This document shows, one piece after another, positions 17,844-27,623 of a DNA stretch of 64,000 nt. The translations under genes were made by a program, and so were the position numbers. The DNA comes from Candidatus Thorarchaeota archaeon (GTDB taxonomy: Archaea > Asgardarchaeota > Thorarchaeia > Thorarchaeales > Thorarchaeaceae): assembly GCA_008080745.1 (NCBI GenBank), contig SHMX01000001.1:558617-622616 (forward strand). Direction: 5' to 3'. The notes below the pieces were generated by a model that searched no databases, was not told the DNA's origin, and was given only the letters and a program-made list of their open reading frames with translations. Each line of letters opens with the position of its first letter. The first letter of the stretch is position 1.

Positions 17844-18515
17844 TTACTGTGTCCATGGAAAATAATAATCCTCATCGACAGTCTGTTCTTTTCTAATCAA
17901 TATTCTGCGAAGTAGATACTTAATTGCAGAATCAAGCTTCGGTTCAATATTCTTTTTTGGAACATCATTCCATGGCTCTTCACCTTGTTCTTTCAATCCT
18001 TTGACAAATTCAAGAAGTTCGAGCTTGCTTATACCTTTATCAGAGTTTTTGACAATTGTCTGTGCAATTGGGACAATGTAATCAGGAAGATCCATTAGAA
18101 CAGGTAGGTCTTCTAATCCCTCATCACGGTTTGTCACCGAGTAGAATTTTGCATTGTATGGTTTAAGGCCAATCTCTGTACCTCGGAGCCAGAAGATTAG
18201 AGATGCCTCTTCGAGTTTTGAGAGGTGGTCATAAATCGTTGGCAGCTCTACTCCACGTAGCCTAGCTAGGTCTTTTGCAACTACACCATGTTCATGTTCT
18301 TTCTCATATTTCTTAATTGTATCAAGAGTGCCCATCAAAACTTTTGAGAAAATGAGTGGATTCCCACTATCAAAGCTGGTCTTTGGACCCAGTGCTCTCT
18401 CAAGGGATGCAATTCGTTCATCAAAACTTGATAGAGTCTTGTTGATAGATTTCAGTTCTTTCTGAATTTTCTCTAGAACCGGACCCAATGCGAGGTCTTT
18501 CTCAACAGGACTCAT
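17844..18515 (-). CDS. Coiled-coil plus winged-helix regulator
   Basis: A 223-residue soluble protein. Residues 8-45 form a coiled coil (LEKIQKELKSINKTLSSFDE); residues about 60-125 form a winged helix with recognition helix VELPTIYDHLSKLEEASLI and a wing ending at KFYSV; the rest is helical and may be a second wHTH-like unit. The coiled coil suggests a dimer. It converges on the ATPase gene with 15 bases between stops. Targets are unknown. Confidence 0.7.
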   Translation of the reverse strand: MSPVEKDLALGPVLEKIQKELKSINKTLSSFDERIASLERALGPKTSFDSGNPLIFSKVLMGTLDTIKKYEKEHEHGVVAKDLARLRGVELPTIYDHLSKLEEASLIFWLRGTEIGLKPYNAKFYSVTNRDEGLEDLPVLMDLPDYIVPIAQTIVKNSDKGISKLELLEFVKGLKEQGEEPWNDVPKKNIEPKLDSAIKYLLRRILIRKEQTVDEDYYFPWTQ

Positions 18516-18568
18516 CTATGCACACCTAGAAGATAGTATTTCATGCATAATATGATAAAGTCTTACCT

Positions 18569-21500
18569 TTAAGTGCTATCCTCATGGCCTTCCATCTCGG
18601 ATTGTACCATGTCAAGATAATCTAGGGCAGTTTCTAAGTCCTCTCCTTTATTGGTAGAGAGAGGGTTAAATCGTTTGAGAAGTCCTTTTGTATGCAAAGC
18701 TGCCAGGACAGCGACAATACCCATACCGAAGCCAGCAATTCCTAGAAAGAGTAGCCAGGGAGGGATTAGGCCCGGCACTTCACGTACAGTAATTGAGATG
18801 ACAGTTGATAAATGATTATCATACTGATCGTATATTGTTATATTGATAATATAGGTGTCAGGAAGTAAGTTTCCTTTAGTGGTGAGTAGACCAGTATCAC
18901 TGATAGCAAAATGATCAGAATCGTTCACCATCCAGAGCTTGATTGGTGATAGATCCGTAACATAGAGTTGATATGAAAGGCTTTCATCAGCGAAAATAAA
19001 CTGATTCTCGGGAATTTCTACCCATTCAGGACCTGTACGATCCATAACGGATATAGAAAATGTTGTACTAAGTTGGTTTCCATGAATATCACTAACCATC
19101 ACAGTTAGAATATAATCACCAACTGGAAGAACTACATTATTTGATAGAACTCCTGAGCCGTCAATATCAAAAAGAGAAGATCCTTCAATAGACCAAGATG
19201 AGAGGGGAGATAGATCGATTGCCTTCAAGTTCATCAAGAAAGAAGTTCCCAGTTCGATAACTTGGTCTTGTGGAACCTCCACCCATGAGGGTGAAATTGT
19301 ATCTTCCACTAGAACATGCAATTCGGTAGTATTCCAATTTCCTTCAGAATCATCAACCCGAATCTCCAGATTATAAAGCCCAACTGGAATCTTGCTTTGA
19401 TTTGTCAGTTTTCCTGTCCCATCAATATGAAAATACGAATCGTTCACTGACCATTCCAGAGGTGTAGAAAGGTCAAATGCACTAAATTGAAGAATTAGAT
19501 GCGACCCGAATTCAGACTCAAATTCTGATGGAGCTTGAATCCAACTAGGAACTGTATTATCGGTTACAGATACCCAAATTGTCGCATTCAGCTCCCGACC
19601 CCAGGTATCGTTCAAGAATACAATAATCCAGTATCTTCCTACAGAGAGAGGCGTGTTGTTTTGAAGACTACCATCTTCTGTAACTACAAATTTTGAGTCA
19701 TTTACCCACCACATATCAATTTCTTGAAGGACCTCGGCAAGTAGGGCATAGGACAATGCCTCACCGAGTTCGATATCTTGATTTTGGGGTTCCTGTATCC
19801 ATTCTGGAGCTGTAGTATCATAAACGTGTATCAGAAACACCTCAGAGAGGTTATTGTTATGTGTATCATTAACCGTAACTAGAATCCAATACAAACCTGT
19901 ATCGAGCCACGTCTTATTTTGAATCTCACCAGTACTGGTTATGAAAAAGTTAGCTGTGTCATTCACTGTCCAAGTATGAATCCCCGAGGGATCAGTGGCA
20001 TTAAGATCATAATAAAAATGATAACCATATTCTCCAGGCTGCTCTGATGGAGATTCAATCCACTCTGGTGGAAGGGTATCGCTAACAGATATTGAAAATG
20101 AAAACGAAATATCGTTATCGTATGTATCATTAACTGTTACTTCTAACCAATATACTCCAACATCAACTACAGTGTTATTGAATATGACACCTGAATTAGT
20201 GATGTCAAAGTAGGAGGTGTCATTTAGAATCCATTTATCTAGACCAGACGGGTCACTACAATTGAAACCATAGAGAAAATCTGTAGCATACTCGTAATCC
20301 AGATTACCCAGAGGAGAAATCCAATGTGGAGCGGTGGTATCTTGAATTATTACTTGGAATGTAGTGTTGATTGTTCGTCCATAGCTATCATTTACAAAGA
20401 TCCGAAGATTGTATGTCGATATGGGTATAGTAGTTGAATTAGTTAGAAATCCTGTATTGTTGACTTGGAAATAAGTATCATTGTCTAACCACCAGAGAAA
20501 GACACCAGATGGAACAGTAGCATTCAATTGATATTGGAATGAATCAAGATATTCAAAAATCTGTGTGGAGGGGTCTTGATCCCAGGAGGGGGCAGGTTCA
20601 GGATAAGCCCAAACACAGAAGGTGGAATTACTGCTAAAAATAGTAAAGACATTCCAAGTATCATCACCATCAGCACTTGATACATTGTATCCTAATCTAC
20701 CTTCATCATTCAGAATGAAGGTGGTGTCATTTATGTGAATGGTACCAGAATATACTTGGAATCCATGATACTCCCAGAAATAGTATTCTGCCCGGATTAC
20801 TATTCCTGAGGCATTGGCCCCAGGAAGAATTACCTGTTCAGTAGGCGGAGAGATATAGCAATTCAGTTCTTCCCAATACATTGTTAGAGAGAATTCATTC
20901 ATATTTATTTCTGAGATTCCGTGTGCATCAGGGGTGATTTGAGATATGATGTTGTATGTGATATTCTTCAACTCATTAGGTGTATGCGATGCCCTCCACA
21001 AATCATCGATTTGTTTCTCTAAACTCAAATCATTCAGGAGATAAGACCCATCCACCACATTGGAGTTATCATATTCATATCTTAAGCGTACATGCATAAT
21101 TCCAGTATGGGAGCTATCTATGATGAAAGCAGGAGTTGAAAGAGAGGTGCAATTGATTCGGTCTGATATGTATGTCTTTGTAGATGTGGAAATTAACCGA
21201 TTCACTCCTTCTACTCTGGCCTCAAAGGAATAGGTGTCAATTCCTACTTCATCATCAGCAACAACATCTACAGAGAAAAAACCAGTTGAATCATCATATT
21301 GTAGAACTGTCCAAGGGCTGGTAGATACATTTGCACATTCTACAATAATAGTGGTGATTTCTGTGAGAGGATGATAGTTTTCAAACCCGTAGTAATGTAG
21401 TGTTCCATTTGCAATAATAGTTCCGTCAATGGAGCCGCGATCAAAGGTTCCAACACCATCGAAGAGACCCCAATTTCCTGATAGGGCTAGCCTGTTTTCT

Positions 21501-22936
21501 GATGACCAATTTGTTTCATACCAGTATGGAGAATCCAAACCAGCTTCATCTTCGTCCACAACAAGCAGCTTATAATCCGCATTGGTAATACGAGGACAAT
21601 CCATATCTAGAGTGTAGTTAAAGTCGAGAAAGATATTGATTCCTGATTTACTGACTGAAGAGGTTGTAATGTCAAATTTGACATAATGAGGGTTATGCGT
21701 GACTTGGAATGAATCATTACTCTCATTGTACAAAAAACGGAAATATTCTGTTGATCTACCATCATCATACACACTCAGTTCAACATAATCCAAATTAGAA
21801 TAGCCATCAGGATCACTTACGTTCAATGATGTAACCACATAGTTATACTCTGAAAGAATTGTATCACTATCTACAAGACCCTCAGTGATAGGGGTTCCAT
21901 TGGTCTGTGGGTCCGAGTTTGTCAATCGAAGGTACATGCGGTCTATTGCCCAGGTTGATGAAATTGCATCGTTAGACCTCGATTCATCACGAATCATAAC
22001 ATAACAATCAGGACCTGTAAGCCAATCATGAATATTCACCACAAAATCGGTATTTCCTGCTATATTGTCCACAATAAGATGATCAGGGCTTGTATCACCA
22101 GACTCGAACCAGAACTCCAATGTTTCTGAGGAACTCACCGAGTTAAAGTCTACAACAAGTTCTTCTGTTGCATAAGAGTCAAAATCAATACCTGAAAAAT
22201 TATAGATTGCCTCAAAACGGTAGCGGGTATATGTATCACGCTGCTCAATTTTCCAATTGTCAGCATCAAAGGACATACTATCAGCATCATTCCAATAATA
22301 GATTTGAACGTGAAAATCCGTTCTTTTATATTGAGCATCTGTTGATGTGACCGTGCGAGCAGACTTTGAACCCTCCGTTAACGTTGTCATTACATCATAA
22401 TTAGACCCATCCCAAAATTGGATATAGACATACGAGTTTATATCCCATGAACCACCAAAGTCAATGCTGAACCGTATCTCTTCAGAACCAGAGGTATCTA
22501 CTTGGGTACAGCGTAAATACCCAGTCATGAACCCACTAACGTCTTCATGGAACTCAGAGTCATAATAATCAATATGATCATCAGTCCATCCAGTAGGTTT
22601 CGAGCTAAATGTTGTCTGTTCCAAAAGAGTGCTCCACTGCGATGCAGTGTAGGATGCCTCAGCTAGGCTGGTTCTTGAGTCAACCGTTTCGTTATTGTCT
22701 AATGCCATTCCATTTGGGGGACCATTAGTATGAGTACCATAAACCTCATCATAGATACCATCCACATAATAATCACCAGCAGAAGACAGAACGGGTACGA
22801 CTTCTGTTTCTAACGTGTTTGGTGTTGGGGTAATTTGCATATCCGTATTGGAACTTGTAAATATTGGAATTATCAGTAATATAACATAAGTCACTAACAG
22901 GATACTAAAACTTCTTTCAGCGTGCATCAAAGCCAA
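18569..22936 (-). CDS. Giant surface protein with seven cadherin-like repeats
   Basis: 1455 residues. An N-terminal hydrophobic signal (about 10-28) exports it, a C-terminal helix (about 1391-1412, PPWLLFLGIAGFGMGIVAVL) anchors it, and about 40 acidic residues remain inside. Residues 40-770 include jelly-roll-like and Ig-like beta domains. Residues about 779-1388 hold seven tandem repeats of about 87 residues, each starting near PxWIxxP and containing a W-x-VND motif, a D/N-x-x-G-x-L-x-N block and ending V-x-DTTAP, the pattern of cadherin-like putative-Ig repeats. Sequons are many, so glycosylation is likely. TTG 22936 is the longest start; ATG 22927 is also good. Adhesion or S-layer-like function is inferred. 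Confidence 0.88.
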   Translation of the reverse strand: MALMHAERSFSILLVTYVILLIIPIFTSSNTDMQITPTPNTLETEVVPVLSSAGDYYVDGIYDEVYGTHTNGPPNGMALDNNETVDSRTSLAEASYTASQWSTLLEQTTFSSKPTGWTDDHIDYYDSEFHEDVSGFMTGYLRCTQVDTSGSEEIRFSIDFGGSWDINSYVYIQFWDGSNYDVMTTLTEGSKSARTVTSTDAQYKRTDFHVQIYYWNDADSMSFDADNWKIEQRDTYTRYRFEAIYNFSGIDFDSYATEELVVDFNSVSSSETLEFWFESGDTSPDHLIVDNIAGNTDFVVNIHDWLTGPDCYVMIRDESRSNDAISSTWAIDRMYLRLTNSDPQTNGTPITEGLVDSDTILSEYNYVVTSLNVSDPDGYSNLDYVELSVYDDGRSTEYFRFLYNESNDSFQVTHNPHYVKFDITTSSVSKSGINIFLDFNYTLDMDCPRITNADYKLLVVDEDEAGLDSPYWYETNWSSENRLALSGNWGLFDGVGTFDRGSIDGTIIANGTLHYYGFENYHPLTEITTIIVECANVSTSPWTVLQYDDSTGFFSVDVVADDEVGIDTYSFEARVEGVNRLISTSTKTYISDRINCTSLSTPAFIIDSSHTGIMHVRLRYEYDNSNVVDGSYLLNDLSLEKQIDDLWRASHTPNELKNITYNIISQITPDAHGISEINMNEFSLTMYWEELNCYISPPTEQVILPGANASGIVIRAEYYFWEYHGFQVYSGTIHINDTTFILNDEGRLGYNVSSADGDDTWNVFTIFSSNSTFCVWAYPEPAPSWDQDPSTQIFEYLDSFQYQLNATVPSGVFLWWLDNDTYFQVNNTGFLTNSTTIPISTYNLRIFVNDSYGRTINTTFQVIIQDTTAPHWISPLGNLDYEYATDFLYGFNCSDPSGLDKWILNDTSYFDITNSGVIFNNTVVDVGVYWLEVTVNDTYDNDISFSFSISVSDTLPPEWIESPSEQPGEYGYHFYYDLNATDPSGIHTWTVNDTANFFITSTGEIQNKTWLDTGLYWILVTVNDTHNNNLSEVFLIHVYDTTAPEWIQEPQNQDIELGEALSYALLAEVLQEIDMWWVNDSKFVVTEDGSLQNNTPLSVGRYWIIVFLNDTWGRELNATIWVSVTDNTVPSWIQAPSEFESEFGSHLILQFSAFDLSTPLEWSVNDSYFHIDGTGKLTNQSKIPVGLYNLEIRVDDSEGNWNTTELHVLVEDTISPSWVEVPQDQVIELGTSFLMNLKAIDLSPLSSWSIEGSSLFDIDGSGVLSNNVVLPVGDYILTVMVSDIHGNQLSTTFSISVMDRTGPEWVEIPENQFIFADESLSYQLYVTDLSPIKLWMVNDSDHFAISDTGLLTTKGNLLPDTYIINITIYDQYDNHLSTVISITVREVPGLIPPWLLFLGIAGFGMGIVAVLAALHTKGLLKRFNPLSTNKGEDLETALDYLDMVQSEMEGHEDST
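18780..20600 (-). repeat. Seven tandem ~87-residue cadherin-like repeats (protein level)
   Basis: Coding repeat of roughly 261 bases, seven copies, within the surface protein. Copies are recognisable at protein level by PxW, VNDS/T, and V-x-D-T at the ends, but have diverged in DNA, so they are an old array. The sixth and seventh copies have lost part of the VND motif. Confidence 0.75.
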
Positions 22937-22976
22937 GCGTCCTTCTGAGATTTATCTCTAGAGATTGGTCCTAATA

Positions 22977-22992
22977 TTTCGAAATTTCGAAA
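22977..22992. promoter_or_regulatory. Perfect 16-bp palindrome between divergent surface genes
   Basis: TTTCGAAATTTCGAAA, perfectly symmetric and composed of two TTTCGAAA units, lies 41 bases before the giant surface-protein start and 41 bases before ATG 23033 of the divergent M23-like gene. Central placement fits an operator controlling both. Confidence 0.5.
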
Positions 22993-23032
22993 CACATAGC
23001 GAACTTATAGGGACCATTCTTAAAGTTTGTCA

Positions 23033-23827
23033 ATGAAAAAGTATATCCTTGGACAGAAAGAAGGTTTATCATGCAGTTTTATTATTCCTCAAATGGTCTG
23101 TATGAATAGCAAGAAAAAGGCACTATTGGTGCTACCACTGATTGTTATTGTTTCGATTATAGGGTATAGCTATTACAATATGAGTACTAGTAATTCGAGT
23201 CCACCAACACTTGAATTTCCAATAGCAGAACCTGAAAAGATAGAACGACTAAGTGCATATCACACACCAGACTGGGGAGAACCAGGAGTCTATCACAATG
23301 GGATAGATCTGATTACTACAGATAATGTAACCATCATATCACCAACAACTGGAACAGTGGTTGGGAAGACTGAACATCTCAATACGTATGGAGGGAACAT
23401 GCTGTTCACCATCTCTATCGAGTATAATTGGGCATGGCATGTTGACTTGGTGTTAGAGCCAGATTTCTACGATGATGCAAATAACTCACTTCAGACCAGT
23501 ATGATTGAGGTTGAGGTCGGGCAAACAGTAGAAACAGGTGATGAGATAGGAATCTTGCTTTACAATGGTCCATCATATTATTCACATCTTCATTATATGT
23601 TGAGAGTTCAAGGTGCAGATGTATGTGCGTACAACTATTCTTCATCTGCTGCACAGACCATCTTTGAAAATATTGCAGAGGACTCGGACACCAGAATTCT
23701 GTATCCCTACGAAGAACCGGAGATTGCCACCGAACAGAATATTCTTGCAAATCCAATGATTATCATTCCAAGTTTCGCAGGAGGAGTGTATGCAATTATC
23801 ATCCTTGTGGTGATTCGTCGAAAATAA
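23033..23827 (+). CDS. Membrane-anchored M23-type metallopeptidase-like protein
   Basis: About 264 residues. A hydrophobic segment (about 31-50 counted from the longest start) and a C-terminal helix (IIIPSFAGGVYAIIILVVI) flank an extracellular M23/LytM-like domain. The zinc and catalytic residues are visible: HNGID (His and Asp ligands), WHVDL and SHLHYML (H-x-H). In bacteria these enzymes cut peptidoglycan, absent in archaea, so the substrate would be another surface polymer or protein. Start codon choice is open: TTG 23027, ATG 23033 (leaderless, with TTATAG about 25 bases upstream) or ATG 23102. It is divergent from the giant surface protein. Confidence 0.75.
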   Translation: MKKYILGQKEGLSCSFIIPQMVCMNSKKKALLVLPLIVIVSIIGYSYYNMSTSNSSPPTLEFPIAEPEKIERLSAYHTPDWGEPGVYHNGIDLITTDNVTIISPTTGTVVGKTEHLNTYGGNMLFTISIEYNWAWHVDLVLEPDFYDDANNSLQTSMIEVEVGQTVETGDEIGILLYNGPSYYSHLHYMLRVQGADVCAYNYSSSAAQTIFENIAEDSDTRILYPYEEPEIATEQNILANPMIIIPSFAGGVYAIIILVVIRRK

Positions 23828-23832
23828 CCACT

Positions 23833-24366
23833 CTATCGATTCGATACACTTCTTTGGAGACTGCCACCGGGACAGATATCTCGGATTGCACATGAGGGGC
23901 AGACCGAGAGACCAAATATCACGTAATGTCCGAGTTGGAATATGAAATAGAGTAAAGCAAACTCAAGACTGAACTGATATATCCAGTAGAGTGGAAAAAG
24001 AACAGTAGCAAACCAGCTGAAAACTCCCAGATTCTTATGAAGTTTGAATTTCTTTTCAGAAACCTCAGCATTCTTCTTTCTAAGATGGCTAGCAAGGATA
24101 TTACCAAGATATATTCCTGAGATAGCTGGACAAAATGCCCCTACATAGGGACATCTCTGATAATAGCAGCAGTAGGCTTGGAAATAGTTCGTAGCAAGAT
24201 AGAAACCAATCACAATCAGAGCAAGAAATGGGCTAACTGCCCAGAGATAGAGAATGACCCAGCCCAAGACTACAAGAAAGACCGCAGTAAGAGCATAGTA
24301 TCTTCTACGTTTTGCGTATGGCACACAGGTCATATCAGGTTCATTCTCTGTCATAATTGGCACCAA
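23833..24366 (-). CDS. Cys-rich four-helix membrane protein
   Basis: A 177-residue membrane protein with about four helices. Cysteines are clustered at membrane edges: QAYCCYYQRCPYVGAFCP (about 71-86) and SVCPSCAIRDICPGG (about 154-168), a spacing that could bind metal or Fe-S, or form a redox pair. The family is not recognised. It converges with the M23-like gene, with stops only a few bases apart, so it is not in its operon. Confidence 0.65.
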   Translation of the reverse strand: MVPIMTENEPDMTCVPYAKRRRYYALTAVFLVVLGWVILYLWAVSPFLALIVIGFYLATNYFQAYCCYYQRCPYVGAFCPAISGIYLGNILASHLRKKNAEVSEKKFKLHKNLGVFSWFATVLFPLYWIYQFSLEFALLYFIFQLGHYVIFGLSVCPSCAIRDICPGGSLQRSVSNR

Positions 24367-24844
24367 GTTGATTTCTAGAGATATAGAACGAATATTTTGG
24401 TGTTTGATTATAACTTATTGGAAATTCCCAGGTCCATAGAGAATTATGTAAGCGAAAGGAATGGGAGGGATGAAGCCCTCCCCAGTAATATGAAGCGGTT
24501 AATACAATTCCGTTACATTATGGAGTTTTATTTCTACTTGGAGCTGTTTCTGTTTGAAAAACGCTTTAGTTCATCATTATTGGATACATGCTTGTTCTCT
24601 TTTCGCATTTTATCACCTCTTCTTACCAAGATGCACACCTGTACCATATACATCCAAAATCAGGGATGCGATGCCAGGTTATTTCATTTAGCTGTTCCAC
24701 TAGTAATGGAAAAAATGAATATGAATTTATCCAAAGAGACCAAGTCCTTTTGTTTGCTCTTGAAATTTACACTTGCGAAGATACGATCCACTCAATATCA
24801 ATCATATTTCTTTTAGGTCTAGTAGTTATGTACTATTATCCAGT

Positions 24845-25255
24845 AAAATCGGGCCCGGGGACGTTAAATCTTCATCTGCGTTCTGTACTTGAAAAGAAAT
24901 CTTCAGAAGATGTGGGAGCGATTTAGAAGAAGAAGGAATTGATAAAGACAAGATTGAGAAAGTGCTGCAAAAAATGGAACAACTCGTAGAAGCAAGAGCA
25001 TTCGGGGGATACCTTGAATTTCTTATTGCGCCCACAGTTCCGAGTATTTCAAGCAATGACCGAGGCGGTTATTGAGGATACAAATGATCCTTCGAAGGTC
25101 CCGTTAACAGCAGGATGGAGAAATAAGAATCAACCCAGAGTAGTAAGTGAAGTTTCAAGAAAGCGAATATACGGAAGAGGAGGGATAACTGCATGGTTTG
25201 TTAAATTGGATCTTGCTATTATTCGTGAATCGCCTAGCAGATGGGGAAGATAGCA
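24845..25255 (+). pseudogene. Possible decayed coding remnant in a 0.95-kb gene-poor stretch
   Basis: Between 24397 and 25352 no intact gene convinces. Three short frames in a row look coding: SGPGTLNLHLRSVLEKKSSE (ending near 24926), then LEEEGIDKDKIEKVLQKMEQ to EARAFGGYLEFLIAP in another frame (24917-25078), then TEAVIEDTNDPSKVPLTAGW in a third (to 25253). Together they suggest one gene broken by two shifts. No start, ribosome binding site or family can be assigned. The upstream part, 24397-24844, shows nothing. Confidence 0.28.
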
Positions 25256-25352
25256 ACTTCAGTATAGACTGAATACAGATATCCAGGTAGTAAAAGACTA
25301 CATTAACACAATTTGGAAAATCAAATCATAGTAATGAGTAAAATTGCTTATT

Positions 25353-26075
25353 TTACCAATCAGCAAAATTCAACCGTTTTCTAACTCCATTCAATAGTGA
25401 AACGAAATCTGGATTTACTGAATCAATCAACTTCAACACTTCGAAAATCTCTGAAATATCAAGGCCTTGTTTAGTAATTGCTGCCTCATGTTCAATTAGC
25501 CAATTACCCAAAGTTTCCTCTTGTTTCCTTTTGAGTGCATGATACTCCTTTGGAACATGTTTTTGCTTATCTAAGTTCGGAGATACGCCGATTGCTTCCA
25601 TCAGATCAAATAATTGAGAGAACCGTCTCTGTAGAGTATCGAGTCGTTCTATAGGGTCTCGAACAAAGATGTATTGGGCACGTCTACCATAGTATGTAAT
25701 ATAATGACGTTTCTGGAGAATTTGCGCAACAGGGATAATTAGACCAGCTTCTTCCAAGACCTCAAGATGGAAGTACATATTGGTCTGACTAAGTTCGATA
25801 GAATGATGGGTTTCAAGCATCTGCCTTAGCTCACTGGCATTCATAGCATGACGTTTTGCACCTTCTATTTCATCTTCAATACCTTGTTTTAGAATCCCAA
25901 GTATTGCTGCTCTTGCGGGATGTGAACTCAGGGTGTCTTTAGAAACATCAAGGAACTTGGATTTCGGTATCTCATCCCAGTACTCAAACAGAACTCTGCG
26001 TTCAGATCCTCGATAAACTTCTTTCTCCAAGTGAATACACTCCTTTTCTACACAGTATCCAAGTACACAAGACAT
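25353..26075 (-). CDS. Winged-helix transcription regulator
   Basis: The open frame runs back to 26126, but a TTATAATTA TATA box at about 26093-26101 lies inside it, so the transcript probably starts near ATG 26075; TTG 26030, with AAAGGAG upstream, is another option. The protein (about 241 residues) has an ArsR-like wHTH at about 55-150 in this numbering (HPARAAILGILKQGI, then LSQTNMYFHLEVLEEAGLI as recognition part), and a helical C-terminal half. It is divergent from the aldo-keto reductase, whose promoter it could control. Confidence 0.78.
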   Translation of the reverse strand: MSCVLGYCVEKECIHLEKEVYRGSERRVLFEYWDEIPKSKFLDVSKDTLSSHPARAAILGILKQGIEDEIEGAKRHAMNASELRQMLETHHSIELSQTNMYFHLEVLEEAGLIIPVAQILQKRHYITYYGRRAQYIFVRDPIERLDTLQRRFSQLFDLMEAIGVSPNLDKQKHVPKEYHALKRKQEETLGNWLIEHEAAITKQGLDISEIFEVLKLIDSVNPDFVSLLNGVRKRLNFADW

Positions 26076-26143
26076 ATATACATTTACCATTCTAATTATA
26101 ATTGAACGGTACAGTTCAAAATGCATTTGAATGGTGAAATAGA

Positions 26144-27121
26144 ATGAAGAAACGGAAACTCGGGAAAAGCGGAATCAAAGTTAGTCCAATGGGACTCGGT
26201 GGCTGGGCAATTGGTGGACCTTTCCTCCACCCAAAAAATGGAGTTTTGGCTTATGGGAAGGTTGATGATAAGGAATCGATTGAGGCGATAAGAAAAGCGG
26301 TAGATATGGGAATCACATTATTTGATACTGCAAATATCTATGGAGGGGGAAGAAGTGAACGTGTATTAGGAGAAGCACTTGAGGGACATCGAAACGATAT
26401 GGTAATAGCAACAAAATTTGCTACAACATGGGACATGAATTCAGGTAATCCAGACATTCCTTGTCAGATTACAGGTACTGATGTAACACCTGAAGGAATC
26501 AAGAAAGCTTGTGAAGGTAGTCTCAAACGGCTTAGAACTGACTACATAGATGTATACCAACTACATGATGGTGGACTCGATTTTGAGATAGCAGAGAATG
26601 TGCTTGATACTTTGGATGAATTAGTCCAAGAGGGAAAAATTAGATACTATGGATGGAGCACAGATGATCCAGAGAGAGCAGAGATTTTTGCTAAGAAAAA
26701 ATATTGTGCTACTGTTCAATTTCGTCACAATATCTTCTCGCACAACGAGATTATGATCTCTAATGTGATTGAGAAATATGGAATTGCTGGACTTGTCAAA
26801 GGGCCTCTTGGATATGGAATCCTCACTGGAAAATACAAAGCTGATTCACAACTGCCAGAAGACCATATGTGGCATGGAACCGAATTCGATAAAGGTAAGG
26901 CTGCAGAAACTCTGGAAAAGTTAGAAAGAATAAGAGAGATATTACAAGAAGATGGCAGAACTCTTCCCCAAGCCGCTCTAGCTTGGATTTGGGCACAGCA
27001 TGATTTGCTCATACCTATTCCGGGATTTAAAAACGTCAGACAGGTGGAAGAGAATGTCAGTGCAATGGAATTTGGACCACTGAAGAAAGAGCAGCTTAGA
27101 TCAATTGATAGTTTGCTTTGA
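26144..27121 (+). CDS. Aldo/keto reductase
   Basis: A 325-residue NAD(P)H-dependent oxidoreductase with a TIM barrel. The catalytic tetrad is complete: Asp61 (FDTANIYG), Tyr66, Lys91 (IATKFAT) and His141 (YQLHDGG). The C-terminal part holds the cofactor-binding end (PIPGFKNVRQVEENVSAMEF). It is closest in style to the AKR11/YhdN-like group acting on small aldehydes or ketones; the substrate is not deducible. It sits 69 bases after the likely start of the divergent regulator. Confidence 0.95.
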   Translation: MKKRKLGKSGIKVSPMGLGGWAIGGPFLHPKNGVLAYGKVDDKESIEAIRKAVDMGITLFDTANIYGGGRSERVLGEALEGHRNDMVIATKFATTWDMNSGNPDIPCQITGTDVTPEGIKKACEGSLKRLRTDYIDVYQLHDGGLDFEIAENVLDTLDELVQEGKIRYYGWSTDDPERAEIFAKKKYCATVQFRHNIFSHNEIMISNVIEKYGIAGLVKGPLGYGILTGKYKADSQLPEDHMWHGTEFDKGKAAETLEKLERIREILQEDGRTLPQAALAWIWAQHDLLIPIPGFKNVRQVEENVSAMEFGPLKKEQLRSIDSLL

Positions 27122-27192
27122 AATGACTATTGTTATGTAATCCGCGAATGATTATTATCAGTCTTTGATATCGTAAAGTAGAGGATTACATT

Positions 27193-27525
27193 ATGAGTAT
27201 TCAAGAAAAGTTTGAGGAAGAGATGCAGGATATCTGTGAGAAGTATTATGAACTGGACAAGGAACGAGACGCAATCGAAGAGCAGTTAGAACAATTAAAA
27301 GACTATATGGAGATTACTCTTCGGAAATATGATAAAGACGAATATGATGATCCAAAGACTCCAGTACGAGTAAAGAAAATCTCATACACCACAGAACGCA
27401 TGAAACGGGGTGGAAAGGATAGACTCAGAGAAATACTCACAGAAGAGGAATGGTCTGAGGTATATGGTGAGCCCAGAGAAGTTGAGTCTGTCAGAGTGTC
27501 AACTCGTAGGGATTGGGACGAATAG
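27193..27525 (+). CDS. Small charged coiled-coil protein
   Basis: 110 residues, about 45% charged. Residues 2-45 form a coiled coil (FEEEMQDICEKYYELDKERD); the C-terminal half is basic and acidic in turns and may fold as a small alpha/beta unit (LREILTEEEWSEVYGEP). No family recognised. It has its own upstream A+T-rich region and an ATG with a GAGGA-like site about 8 bases before. Confidence 0.6.
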   Translation: MSIQEKFEEEMQDICEKYYELDKERDAIEEQLEQLKDYMEITLRKYDKDEYDDPKTPVRVKKISYTTERMKRGGKDRLREILTEEEWSEVYGEPREVESVRVSTRRDWDE

Positions 27526-27623
27526 GATTTCTATTACAAGAAGAGTTGCTATTGAGAATAACTTAGCCCAACCAGAGTGAAATCCTATGAAAATGAATAG
27601 CACATAGGATGGTGGAATGAATC

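Noticed and set aside
24397-24816. Plus-strand frame of 139 codons upstream of the decayed remnant
   Set aside because: Composition rich in Phe/Leu/Ser/Cys without periodicity; not credible as a protein.
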